Below are positions 6,077-13,313 of a stretch of 14,111 bases of DNA, one piece after another. The notes under the pieces were generated by a model, which searched no databases, had not been told where the DNA came from, and was given only the letters and a program-made list of their open reading frames with translations. The DNA comes from Clostridia bacterium. Lineage in GTDB: Bacteria > Bacillota_A > Clostridia > Christensenellales > Aristaeellaceae. A program made the position numbers and the translations under genes. Position 1 is the stretch's first letter. Every line of letters starts with the position of its first letter. The DNA lies in assembly GCA_017464225.1 (NCBI GenBank), contig JAFUDW010000041.1, positions 1-14,111 of the forward strand, read 5' to 3'.

Positions 6077-8326
6077 ATGAACGAATTATGGTATACAAAG
6101 CCCGCGGAGACCTGGAACGAGGCGCTGCCGCTGGGCAACGGACGCATGGGCGCCATGGTGTTCGGCGGCACGGTGATCGAGCGTATCGCCCTCAATGAGG
6201 ACAGCCTGTGGTACGGCGGCTTCCGCGACCGGGTGAACCCCGACGCCCGCGCCGCCCTGCCTGCCGTGCGCGCCCTGCTGCGGGAAGATCGCATCCAGGA
6301 GGCGACGCAGCTGGCCGAGGAGGCGCTGACCGGCGTGCCGGAGGGCGAACGCCATTACGAGCCGCTGTGCGATCTGATACTGCAGCAGCTGGGCAAGGAG
6401 CCGCCCATGAGCCTGAACGGCTTCCGCTCCATGAAAGGGCGGGATATGCGCGGTCTGGAAAAACCGGCGGCCCGCTACAGGCGGTCGCTGGACTTTGTCC
6501 GCGGCGTCGCCCGGGTGGAATATGAAAACGACGCGGGCCGTTTCCTGCGGGAGTGCTTTGTCTCCTACCCGCATCAGGTGCTGGCGCTGCGCCATCGGGG
6601 GCTGCCCTGCCGGGTGCTCCTGCGCCGCGGCGCGTATCTGAATGAGATCGGCGCTGTGGATGAGCGCACGCTGATGATTTCGGGCCAAACCGGGGACGGC
6701 GGCGTCCGCTGGGCGGCGGCCTGCCGCGCGGTGGGCGAAGGCGCGAGGGCGGTGGGAAGCCTGATCCGCTGCCCGGCGGGCTGCGATCTGTATCTGGCGG
6801 CGGCCACCAGCTTTTACGAGGAGGACCCAAAGGCAGCCTGCCTGCGCGCGCTGAATGAGGCCGAGCGCGCCGGGTATGAGGCGCTCCGGGAGGCCCACGT
6901 CCGGGACGTGGAGCGCCTGACCCGCGCCTGCACGCTGGAGCTGGAGGAAGACCCGGCGGCCTGCGCCCTTCCCACCGACGAACGGCTGGCGCGGTACGCG
7001 GCGGGCGCGCGGGATAACGGGCTGGAGGCCGGGTATTTTGGCTACGGCCGGTATCTGCTGGCCGCCTGTTCCCGCCCGGGCAGCCTGCCCGCCAATCTGC
7101 AGGGCGTGTGGAACGAGGATTTTCGCCCGCCCTGGGACAGCAAGTATACCATCAATATCAATACCGAAATGAATTACTGGCCGGCGGAAAGCTGCAATCT
7201 GAGCGCGTGCCACCTGCCGCTGATGGAGCATTTGCGCCGCATGCGGCCCCGGGGCGAGGCCGTGGCCCGGAGCATGTATGGCGCGGGCGGCTGGGTGGCG
7301 CATCACAACACCGATCTGTGGGGCGACTGCGCGCCCCAGGATACCTATCCGCCCGCCACCTATTGGCCCATGGGCGCGGCCTGGCTGTGCCTGCATATCG
7401 CCGCGCATTGGCGCTATACGGGCGATCTGCCCTTCCTGCGCCGGTATTATCCGCTGATGGAGGGCGCGGCCCAATTCCTGGCGGATATCCTGGAGGAAGA
7501 TGGGGATGCGATCCGCATCGGCCCCTCTACCTCGCCGGAAAACACGTATATCACGCCCGCGGGCGCGGCCGGATCGCTGACCGACCGGGCGGCCATGGAT
7601 CAGCAGATCCTGTGGGAGCTGCTGGACGCGCTGGAGGAGGGCGGATGCGCCCTGGGCGGCGACGTATCCCGGTGGACGGCGCTCAAGATGAAGCTCCGCC
7701 CCGTGCAGATCGAGGATGGGATGATCAAAGAATGGCTGCGGGACTGTCGGGACGGCTGCCCCGGCCACCGGCATCTGTCCCACCTGTTCGCCCTCTATCC
7801 CGGCCATCTGATCACGCCGGACAAACCCGCGGAATTCCGGGCGGCCCGCGCTTCGCTGGAAAACAGGCTCAAGTACGGCGGCGGGCATACCGGCTGGAGC
7901 CGGGCCTGGATCATCTGCCTGTGGGCGCGGCTGCTGGACGGGGCTCAGGCCGGCGCCAACCTGCGGCTGCTGCTGGAAAGATCCACGCTGCCCAACCTGT
8001 TTGACAATCACCCGCCCTTCCAAATCGACGGCAATTTCGGCGCCACGGCGGGCATTGCGGAATTGCTGCTGCAAAGCCAGGGCGGCGCGCTGCGGTTTTT
8101 GCCCGCGCTGCCCGGCCACTGGCAAAAGGGGAACGTGCGCGGCCTGCGCGCCGAGGGCGGCTATGCTGTGGATATCGCCTGGGACGGGCCGGAATGGACG
8201 GCCGGCGTCACCCCGCTGCGGGACGGCGTACTGCGGCTCTGGGACGGGCGCAGCGTGCCCTGTAAAGCCGGAAAAAAGGTGATCGTCACCTCAAACGACA
8301 TGCGAACGGAGGATGAAATCATATGA
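6077..8326 (+). CDS. Glycoside hydrolase family 95 (alpha-L-fucosidase / alpha-L-galactosidase)
   Basis: A 749-residue inverting exo-glycosidase at full GH95 length. It has an N-terminal beta-sandwich (about 1-270, opening LWYTKPAETWNEALPLGNGR), an (alpha/alpha)6 barrel (about 310-660) and a short C-terminal beta domain. Active-site marks known for the family are visible: the paired asparagines N360 and N362 in TININTEMNYW, the probable general acid E488 in STSPEN, and D651 in IDGNFG. HHNTDLWGD (409-417) and GHTGWSRAW (603-611) are also typical. It would remove alpha-1,2-linked fucose or L-galactose, sugars found in xyloglucan and rhamnogalacturonan-II. No signal peptide is present. I chose ATG 6077 because the family begins at LWY; the in-frame ATG 5990 has no Shine-Dalgarno and would translate through a hairpin. 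The stop overlaps the next start by ATGA. Confidence 0.93.
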   Translation: MNELWYTKPAETWNEALPLGNGRMGAMVFGGTVIERIALNEDSLWYGGFRDRVNPDARAALPAVRALLREDRIQEATQLAEEALTGVPEGERHYEPLCDLILQQLGKEPPMSLNGFRSMKGRDMRGLEKPAARYRRSLDFVRGVARVEYENDAGRFLRECFVSYPHQVLALRHRGLPCRVLLRRGAYLNEIGAVDERTLMISGQTGDGGVRWAAACRAVGEGARAVGSLIRCPAGCDLYLAAATSFYEEDPKAACLRALNEAERAGYEALREAHVRDVERLTRACTLELEEDPAACALPTDERLARYAAGARDNGLEAGYFGYGRYLLAACSRPGSLPANLQGVWNEDFRPPWDSKYTININTEMNYWPAESCNLSACHLPLMEHLRRMRPRGEAVARSMYGAGGWVAHHNTDLWGDCAPQDTYPPATYWPMGAAWLCLHIAAHWRYTGDLPFLRRYYPLMEGAAQFLADILEEDGDAIRIGPSTSPENTYITPAGAAGSLTDRAAMDQQILWELLDALEEGGCALGGDVSRWTALKMKLRPVQIEDGMIKEWLRDCRDGCPGHRHLSHLFALYPGHLITPDKPAEFRAARASLENRLKYGGGHTGWSRAWIICLWARLLDGAQAGANLRLLLERSTLPNLFDNHPPFQIDGNFGATAGIAELLLQSQGGALRFLPALPGHWQKGNVRGLRAEGGYAVDIAWDGPEWTAGVTPLRDGVLRLWDGRSVPCKAGKKVIVTSNDMRTEDEII

Positions 8327-8967
8327 AGATCTTTGTCTGCGGCGATTCCACCGCCGCCAGCTATAAGCCGGAGGAAGCGCCCATCACCGGCTGGGGCCAG
8401 GTGTTGGGGCAGTTCCTTCCGGACGTGCAGGTGGAAAACCGTGCCATGGGCGGCAGGAGCACCAAATCCTTCCTGGCCGAGGGACGCCTGCAAAGGATTG
8501 AAACCGAGATTCAGCCGGGCGATCTGCTGCTGATCCAGTTCACCCATAACGATGCCAGCGATCTGGTATGGCGGCATACCGATCCCTGGACGTCCTTTTA
8601 CCATAACCTGGAAATCTACGTGGATACCGCCATCCTGCGCGGCGCGAGGCCGGTGCTGATGACGCCCATCTGCCTCCGGCGCTGGCGGGACGGACAGCTG
8701 CTGGAATCCCATGGCGATTATCCCGAGGCCATCCGCGTGCTGGCGGCCCAGCGCGGCGTGCCCCTGATCGATCTCTATGAACAGAGCACGCGCCTGGTGC
8801 GCCGCCTGGGGGACGAGGAGAGCAAAAAGCTGTATCTGTACGCCGAAAAGGGCGTCTACCCCGCCTATCCCGAGGGCAGCGCCGACGATACCCATACCCA
8901 GCGCGCCGGGGCCGAGGCCTACGCCCGGATGGCGGCGGAGGCGCTGCGGGCCTGTGGGCTGGTATAA
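8323..8967 (+). CDS. SGNH acetylesterase, rhamnogalacturonan acetylesterase type (CE12-like)
   Basis: A 214-residue SGNH/GDSL hydrolase, likely removing acetyl groups from pectic (rhamnogalacturonan) or related oligosaccharides. The catalytic blocks are complete: GDST with nucleophile S9, MGGRSTKSF with oxyanion glycine G44, THND with oxyanion N76, and DDTH with D188 and H191 near the end. GWGQ (23-26) after block I is typical of RhgT/YesT-type enzymes. The protein begins directly with the first beta strand, has no signal peptide and is therefore cytoplasmic. GGAGG at 8308-8312 precedes ATG 8323, which overlaps the GH95 stop, implying translational coupling. The next gene carries a second, divergent copy of this domain. 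Confidence 0.9.
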   Translation: MKIFVCGDSTAASYKPEEAPITGWGQVLGQFLPDVQVENRAMGGRSTKSFLAEGRLQRIETEIQPGDLLLIQFTHNDASDLVWRHTDPWTSFYHNLEIYVDTAILRGARPVLMTPICLRRWRDGQLLESHGDYPEAIRVLAAQRGVPLIDLYEQSTRLVRRLGDEESKKLYLYAEKGVYPAYPEGSADDTHTQRAGAEAYARMAAEALRACGLV

Positions 8968-9027
8968 GGCAGGGCCGTTTGACAGAAAAAAAAGATGCGC
9001 GCCGCGCAGCAAAGGAGAGTACAAGCT

Positions 9028-10728
9028 ATGTATATTATCGCCAAGGACGGAAGCGGGGATTTTACGTCCATCCAGCAGGCCATTGACGCCATTCCCGGGG
9101 GCGGCCGCGCGCCCACGATCCTGCTCCTGCGCATGGATGAGTACCGGGAGCGGGTGGTGGTCAACAAGGATAACGTGCGCATCGTCGGCGAGGCCCGGGA
9201 CCGCACGGTGATCACGGCCAAGGGCTGCGCCAAGGATCTGGACGCGGACGGAAAGGAGCGGGGCACCTTCCTGAGCGCCACCTTCATGGTGACGGGCCAT
9301 AACGTGGAGGTGGAAAACCTGACCATCCGTAACGACGCGGGGGACGGCAGCGTGGTGGGCCAGGCCGTAGCCGTGTACGCGGCGGGCGACCGGGGCGTAT
9401 GGCGGAACGTGCGCATGATCGCCCATCAGGATACGCTGTTCTGCGGTCCGCTGATGAAAAAGGTGGCCGATTTCATCGCGCCCCGCCAGGGCCGCGCGGA
9501 AATGGTGGAAAGCGTGGGAGACAGCCCGCTCACCTTCAGCCGCCAGTATTTTGAGGATTGCTATATCCAGGGCGACATAGACTTTATCTTTGGCCCCTAC
9601 CGCTGCTGGTTTGAGCGCTGTATCCTGTTTATGAACGCCCGGGGCGGCTTTTACACCGCCGCCAATACGCCGGAGGAGCAGCCCCGCGGCCTGGTGTTCA
9701 GCCATTGCAGGCTCACCGGCGAATGCGCGGAGGGACAGGCCTATCTGGGCCGTCCCTGGCGCAAGTTTGCCCGCACGGTGTTCCTGTGCTGCGATATGGA
9801 CGAGCGCGTGGCCCCGCTGGGCTTCAGCGATTGGGACGAGGTCAAGCTGGTGACCGAGCGCTATGCCGAATACGGCACCACCGGCGTCCGGGCCGATCAG
9901 AGCACCCGCCATCCCCGCCAGAAGCGCATGACCGAGACCGAAGCCATGGGCTATACCCTGGCCGATGTGATCGGCGGCTATGATCACTGGCGGCCCGACA
10001 GGCGCACGCCCACCTGGTTTTTATGCGGCGATTCCATCATGGCCGATTATCCCGCCGACCGCGCGCCCATGGCGGGCTGGGGACAAAAGCTGCCATGCAT
10101 TTTGCAGGAGGACGTTTTTGTGGAAAACTGCGCCGTCAACGGCCGCAGCAGCAAAAGCTTTGTGGCCGAAAAGCGGCTGAACTTCATTGAACTGTGCCTG
10201 CGCCGCGGCGATAAGCTGATCGTCTCCTTCTCCCATAACGATGAAAAGCCCGATCCCGAGCGCGGCACCGACGCCCGCGTCACCTTCCCGGAATATCTGG
10301 GCATGTATATCGACGCGGCCCGGCGGCAGGGCGCCGAGCCCATCCTGGTCACCCCGGTGGCCCGGCGGCTGTTTGACGAAAACGGGAAAGCCGTGCGCAC
10401 CCACGGCCGGTATCCGAACGCCATCCGCAGCCTGGCCGATTATCGCGGCGTCCGGCTGATCGATCTGGAAAAGGCCACCACGGCCCTGCTGCAGCAGGCC
10501 GGGGCGGAGGACTCAAAGCGCGTCTATTGCCACGTGCCCGCGGGCGATAAAAACTATCCCGAGGGCCTGACGGACAACAGCCACCTGCGGGAGGAGGGCG
10601 CGCTGCGCATTGCGGCGATGTTCTATGCCCGGCTGAAAAACCCGGAGATCCCGGAGGAGGATTTTTCCGCCGACGAGGGCAGCGACCTGGGCGATCTGAT
10701 CGCCCGGGAGGATCACGTGCTATGCTGA
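9028..10728 (+). CDS. Bifunctional pectinesterase (CE8) fused to SGNH acetylesterase (CE12-like)
   Basis: A 566-residue two-enzyme fusion. Residues 1 to about 318 are a right-handed beta-helix pectin methylesterase: GSGDFTSIQQAID at the start, Q112 in GQAVAV, AHQDTL with Q134 and D135, GDIDFIFG with nucleophile D185, and LGRPW with R242 and W244. Residues about 328-535 are an SGNH esterase: GDS with S336, NGRSSKSF with G372, SHND with N404, and DNSH with D516 and H519. Both active sites look intact, so one protein could remove methyl and acetyl esters. There is no signal peptide. I chose ATG 9028 because AAAGGAGAG lies at 9011-9019 and the beta-helix begins at once; ATG 8995 adds an Arg/Gln-rich lead without support. 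It lies 60 bases after the lone CE12-like gene. Confidence 0.92.
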   Translation: MYIIAKDGSGDFTSIQQAIDAIPGGGRAPTILLLRMDEYRERVVVNKDNVRIVGEARDRTVITAKGCAKDLDADGKERGTFLSATFMVTGHNVEVENLTIRNDAGDGSVVGQAVAVYAAGDRGVWRNVRMIAHQDTLFCGPLMKKVADFIAPRQGRAEMVESVGDSPLTFSRQYFEDCYIQGDIDFIFGPYRCWFERCILFMNARGGFYTAANTPEEQPRGLVFSHCRLTGECAEGQAYLGRPWRKFARTVFLCCDMDERVAPLGFSDWDEVKLVTERYAEYGTTGVRADQSTRHPRQKRMTETEAMGYTLADVIGGYDHWRPDRRTPTWFLCGDSIMADYPADRAPMAGWGQKLPCILQEDVFVENCAVNGRSSKSFVAEKRLNFIELCLRRGDKLIVSFSHNDEKPDPERGTDARVTFPEYLGMYIDAARRQGAEPILVTPVARRLFDENGKAVRTHGRYPNAIRSLADYRGVRLIDLEKATTALLQQAGAEDSKRVYCHVPAGDKNYPEGLTDNSHLREEGALRIAAMFYARLKNPEIPEEDFSADEGSDLGDLIAREDHVLC

Positions 10729-10739
10729 CAGTCTGTCCG

Positions 10740-10766
10740 CCCCGCACGGCCGAAAGGCTGGCGGGG
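10740..10766 (+). promoter_or_regulatory. GAAA-tetraloop hairpin between the esterase fusion and the serine hydrolase
   Basis: CCCCGC plus CGGCC pairs with GGCTG plus GCGGGG: 11 pairs with a single bulged A (10746), one G-T wobble, closed by the stable tetraloop GAAA at 10752-10755. The stem is followed by AAGGAAGG rather than T residues, so it looks like an mRNA-stabilising or processing element rather than a terminator. It occupies most of the first half of the 111-base spacer (10729-10839). Confidence 0.55.
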
Positions 10767-10839
10767 AAGGAAGGCGCTTTTCGCCCTGACGGGGGAAAGG
10801 CGTACGAGGAACAGCTTTTACGGAAGGGAAGGAAAACGT

Positions 10840-12186
10840 ATGGAGGATAATCGGTTGGCGGAGCGGATCGACGGCTTTGTGCGCCGCCTGCAAAGGGAAG
10901 ATGTGAACATGCACGGCTTTATCCTGTCCGTCAACGGCCAGGAAAAGGTCAAGGCCTATTACGCGCCTTTCCGGGAGGGACAGGCGCACCGCATGTATTC
11001 GGTCAGCAAAACCATGACGGGCATCGCGGTGGGGATGCTGATCGACGACGGAAAGCTCAGTTTGGACGATCATATCGCCGATCATTTCCGGGACGAGCTG
11101 CCGCCCGAACCAGACGGCAGGCTGCTTCGCCTGACCATTCGGGATATGCTGCGCATGTCCACCTGCTACAGCAGGACGACCTATCGGGAAGGGATAGACG
11201 AAAACTGGGCCCGCACCTTCTTTATCGGACGGCCCACCCATGAGCCGGGCACGGTGTTCTATTATGATACGAGCTGTTCCCAGGTGCTGGCGGCCCTTGT
11301 CCGCCGCGTCAGCGGCCTGGAGGTCATCGATTTTCTGAATGAGCGCTTGTTCCGGCCTCTTGGCTGCGCGGACGAGCGGTATTGGCTGCGCGATCCTTCG
11401 GGCTGCTGCCAGGGAGGCACCGGGCTGTGCATGAGCCTGCGGGATCTGCACCGGACGGCGCTGTGCCTGCTGAACGGCGGCGAGGGGATCGTACCCGCCT
11501 GGTACGCCGGGGAGATGAGCGAAAAGCACATTGAAACGCTGCTGCAGAGCAACGAGGAGGAGCAGTACGGCTACGGCTGGCAGTGCTGGCGCACCCGGGC
11601 GGGCTGGGCCATGTACGGCCTGGGCGGGCAGCTGGCCGTGGTGTGTCCCGAAAAAAACGCCGTGCTGTCCACCATTGCCGATACCCGGCTCGATCCCTGC
11701 GGCGTGCAGCGGATATACAACGCCTTTTTTGAGGAGGTATACCCCTTTATCGGCCGGGAGGATATGGAGGCCCAAAGTCTGAAATTAAAGGCCCATACCG
11801 TGCCCGATCATAAAAAGTACGGCATGGCCGAAACCGGCCTTTATACCTTTGCCGGGGAAAACCAGCTGGGGCTCAAAACGCTTCGGCTCAAGGGCGACTG
11901 CCTGTACTATGAAAACGCCCGGGGAGAGGTGTCGCTGCCCTTTGGCCGGGGCAAAAACCTGCAGATCCCCTACCCCGGCTGGCTGCATGAGCCCGCGCTG
12001 GCTTCAGGCGGCTGGGCCGCCCCCGATCTGCTGCGCGTGCGGTGCTACGCGGTGGGGGAAGCCCCCTGCGGGTTCGATATGCTCCTGTCCTTCCGGGAGA
12101 ACAGGGTGACCGTGCAGTGCCGCTGCTCCAACAACCCGATCACCGAGGGCTACGACGGCGTGGCGACCGGCGTGCTGACGCCGTAA
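10840..12186 (+). CDS. Serine hydrolase, class C beta-lactamase-like
   Basis: A 448-residue member of the beta-lactamase/DD-peptidase-like superfamily. The nucleophile motif SxxK is S54-V-S-K57 in YSVSKTMTG, the second motif tyrosine is Y141 or Y142 in FYYDTS, and the third motif region is YGLGGQLA (259-266), which takes the place of KTG or HxG. The catalytic domain ends near 305, and about 140 further residues form a beta-rich domain of unknown role, ending in a stretch on ligand or sugar-like scaffolds that I cannot assign. No signal peptide is seen, which argues against a wall-directed penicillin-binding role and for a cytoplasmic esterase or peptidase. Position after the pectin esterases suggests action on esters of the same glycans, which is inference. 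ATG 10840 follows GGGAAGGA at 10826-10833. Confidence 0.82.
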   Translation: MEDNRLAERIDGFVRRLQREDVNMHGFILSVNGQEKVKAYYAPFREGQAHRMYSVSKTMTGIAVGMLIDDGKLSLDDHIADHFRDELPPEPDGRLLRLTIRDMLRMSTCYSRTTYREGIDENWARTFFIGRPTHEPGTVFYYDTSCSQVLAALVRRVSGLEVIDFLNERLFRPLGCADERYWLRDPSGCCQGGTGLCMSLRDLHRTALCLLNGGEGIVPAWYAGEMSEKHIETLLQSNEEEQYGYGWQCWRTRAGWAMYGLGGQLAVVCPEKNAVLSTIADTRLDPCGVQRIYNAFFEEVYPFIGREDMEAQSLKLKAHTVPDHKKYGMAETGLYTFAGENQLGLKTLRLKGDCLYYENARGEVSLPFGRGKNLQIPYPGWLHEPALASGGWAAPDLLRVRCYAVGEAPCGFDMLLSFRENRVTVQCRCSNNPITEGYDGVATGVLTP

Positions 12187-12213
12187 AGGCCTTTGCGGAA
12201 TGAGGGGGACCCT

Positions 12214-13125
12214 ATGGATCTACAGCAATTGCGGTATCTGGTAACGATCAGCAAAACGCTCAATTTTTCAAAGGCGGCGGAGGAGCTGTTTATTTCCCAG
12301 CCCACCCTATCTCACCAGATCAGAAGGCTGGAGGAGGAATTGGGCGTGCGGCTGCTGGAGCGCTCTACGCGGAATGTGGAGCTGACGCCCATCGGCCGGG
12401 AATGCGTCAATCTGGCCGAGCGGATGGTTGATCTTTCCGACCAGATCGTGCAGATCACCCAGGAGGAGAGCCGCCGCTTCTCCAACCGGCTGAACATCGG
12501 CGTGCTGGCGGTTTTCCCACAGGTGAATATCAGTGCTGTGATCGCGGAATTCCAGGTACAGCATCTGAACGAGACCATCCATATGCATTTTGACTGGAGC
12601 ACGGCCCTGATGGATCGCTTGCAGCGGAAAAAAGTGGATGTGATCATTTCCAACATTGATATGGATACTATTTCTAATAAGATGCTTGAAAAATTGGAAA
12701 TTCATCCGTTTCTGACAGATCGGCTGTATCTGGTAGTCAACGAGAGCAGCCCGCTGGCGCAAAGGGATACCGTGGGACTGGAGGAAGTTTTGTCTCAACA
12801 ACTGTTCATGCCCGGTCAATCCTCCAGTGCCAATCAGTTTTTTGTCAAGGCCGTCACCAGCGCTGGGTATCAGATGCCAGAGGCTATGGAGTGTCCCAGC
12901 ATCACCAGCGTGTTTAATTTTGTCATGGCAGGCAACGGCGCGTCCGTATTAAGCAAACATGTGGCACAATCTTATATGAAACCTGGAATCAAAATGGTGG
13001 CCATTGAGCCCGAAATCAAATCTTACGTAGCGATCATTACCCGAAAGGAGCTGTTAAAGCGCACGCTGGTCAAGGAGTTTATCCGCTTTTTCCTGGAGCA
13101 TTCCGAAAACGTAGACATTTCATGA
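12214..13125 (+). CDS. LysR-type transcriptional regulator
   Basis: A 303-residue LTTR of normal length. The N-terminal winged helix-turn-helix is clear (about 1-60: LRYLVTISKTLNFSKAAEEL, SQPTLSHQIRRLEEELG, LTPIGREC), followed by a linker helix (about 60-88) and a periplasmic-binding-type effector domain (about 92-298). I chose ATG 12214 with GAGGGGG at 12202-12208; an in-frame TTG at 12193 would add seven residues without benefit. The gene starts 27 bases after the serine-hydrolase stop, so read-through is possible. Downstream lies an AT-rich spacer with a T-N11-A dyad and a TAXI-TRAP gene, its most likely target. G+C falls from 39/60 (12361-12420) to 18/60 (12661-12720) within this gene. 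The effector is unknown. Confidence 0.93.
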   Translation: MDLQQLRYLVTISKTLNFSKAAEELFISQPTLSHQIRRLEEELGVRLLERSTRNVELTPIGRECVNLAERMVDLSDQIVQITQEESRRFSNRLNIGVLAVFPQVNISAVIAEFQVQHLNETIHMHFDWSTALMDRLQRKKVDVIISNIDMDTISNKMLEKLEIHPFLTDRLYLVVNESSPLAQRDTVGLEEVLSQQLFMPGQSSSANQFFVKAVTSAGYQMPEAMECPSITSVFNFVMAGNGASVLSKHVAQSYMKPGIKMVAIEPEIKSYVAIITRKELLKRTLVKEFIRFFLEHSENVDIS

Positions 13126-13142
13126 TATCAAATAGGGAGATT

Positions 13143-13161
13143 AATTGCCGAATGTTCAATT
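13143..13161 (+). promoter_or_regulatory. Candidate LysR-type operator (T-N11-A dyad)
   Basis: AATTG at 13143-13147 and CAATT at 13157-13161 form a perfect dyad with a 9-base centre and contain T-N11-A (T13146, A13158), the LTTR recognition pattern. It lies 18 bases after the LysR gene and directly upstream of the TAXI-gene promoters. Such short dyads occur by chance in AT-rich DNA, so position is the main support. Confidence 0.45.
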
Positions 13162-13188
13162 TATTTAATTTTTAAATAAGTTTATAAT
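13161..13188 (+). promoter_or_regulatory. AT-rich dyad and first candidate promoter of the TAXI gene
   Basis: A perfect TATAAT lies at 13183-13188, with a weak -35 (TTTATT, 13160-13165) 17 bases upstream. The spacer holds a perfect 8-bp dyad, TTATTTAA (13161-13168) and TTAAATAA (13172-13179), three bases apart. The row 13141-13200 has only 9/60 G+C. The dyad could be a repressor site between -35 and -10, or just promoter AT-richness. Confidence 0.45.
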
Positions 13189-13198
13189 GAATATGTAT

Positions 13199-13227
13199 TT
13201 CACAAAGATTATACTGTCTGTTACAAT
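13199..13227 (+). promoter_or_regulatory. Second sigma-A-type promoter of the TAXI gene
   Basis: TTCACA at 13199-13204, a 17-base spacer, then TACAAT at 13222-13227: five of six consensus bases in each hexamer. The start site would be near 13234, giving a leader of about 80 bases to ATG 13314. This is the better of the two promoters. Confidence 0.7.
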
Positions 13228-13252
13228 AAATTCAATAAAAGGGAGAGGCATA

Positions 13253-13268
13253 TCCAAACGTTTCACAT
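13253..13268 (+). promoter_or_regulatory. Cre-like palindrome in the TAXI leader (weak)
   Basis: AAACGTTT at 13256-13263, followed by CACAT, resembles the core and right half of a LacI/CcpA-family operator, but the left flank (ATCC) does not match the expected GTG. A site just downstream of the start would suit roadblock repression. Low confidence. Confidence 0.25.
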
Positions 13269-13313
13269 GTATTTTGAACTGCTTAAGCTCTACAGAGAAA
13301 GGGAAGGAAATCC

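Noticed and set aside
8979..8984. Perfect TTGACA between the CE12 gene and the esterase fusion
   Set aside because: The -10 position 17 bases on (near 9002) is GC-rich (CCGCGC), and the genes are only 60 bases apart in one operon, so no promoter is supported.
8995..9027. Longer start for the CE8-CE12 fusion at ATG 8995
   Set aside because: The added Arg/Gln-rich residues match nothing in pectinesterases, and the strong AAAGGAGAG site serves ATG 9028.
891..9987. Very long - strand open frames (for example 891-2129, 2140-4443, 4386-5984, 6086-8125, 8161-9987)
   Set aside because: They lie opposite well-supported genes, have low-complexity His/Gln/Arg/Gly-rich translations and no family motifs, and arise because GC-rich third positions suppress stops on the other strand.
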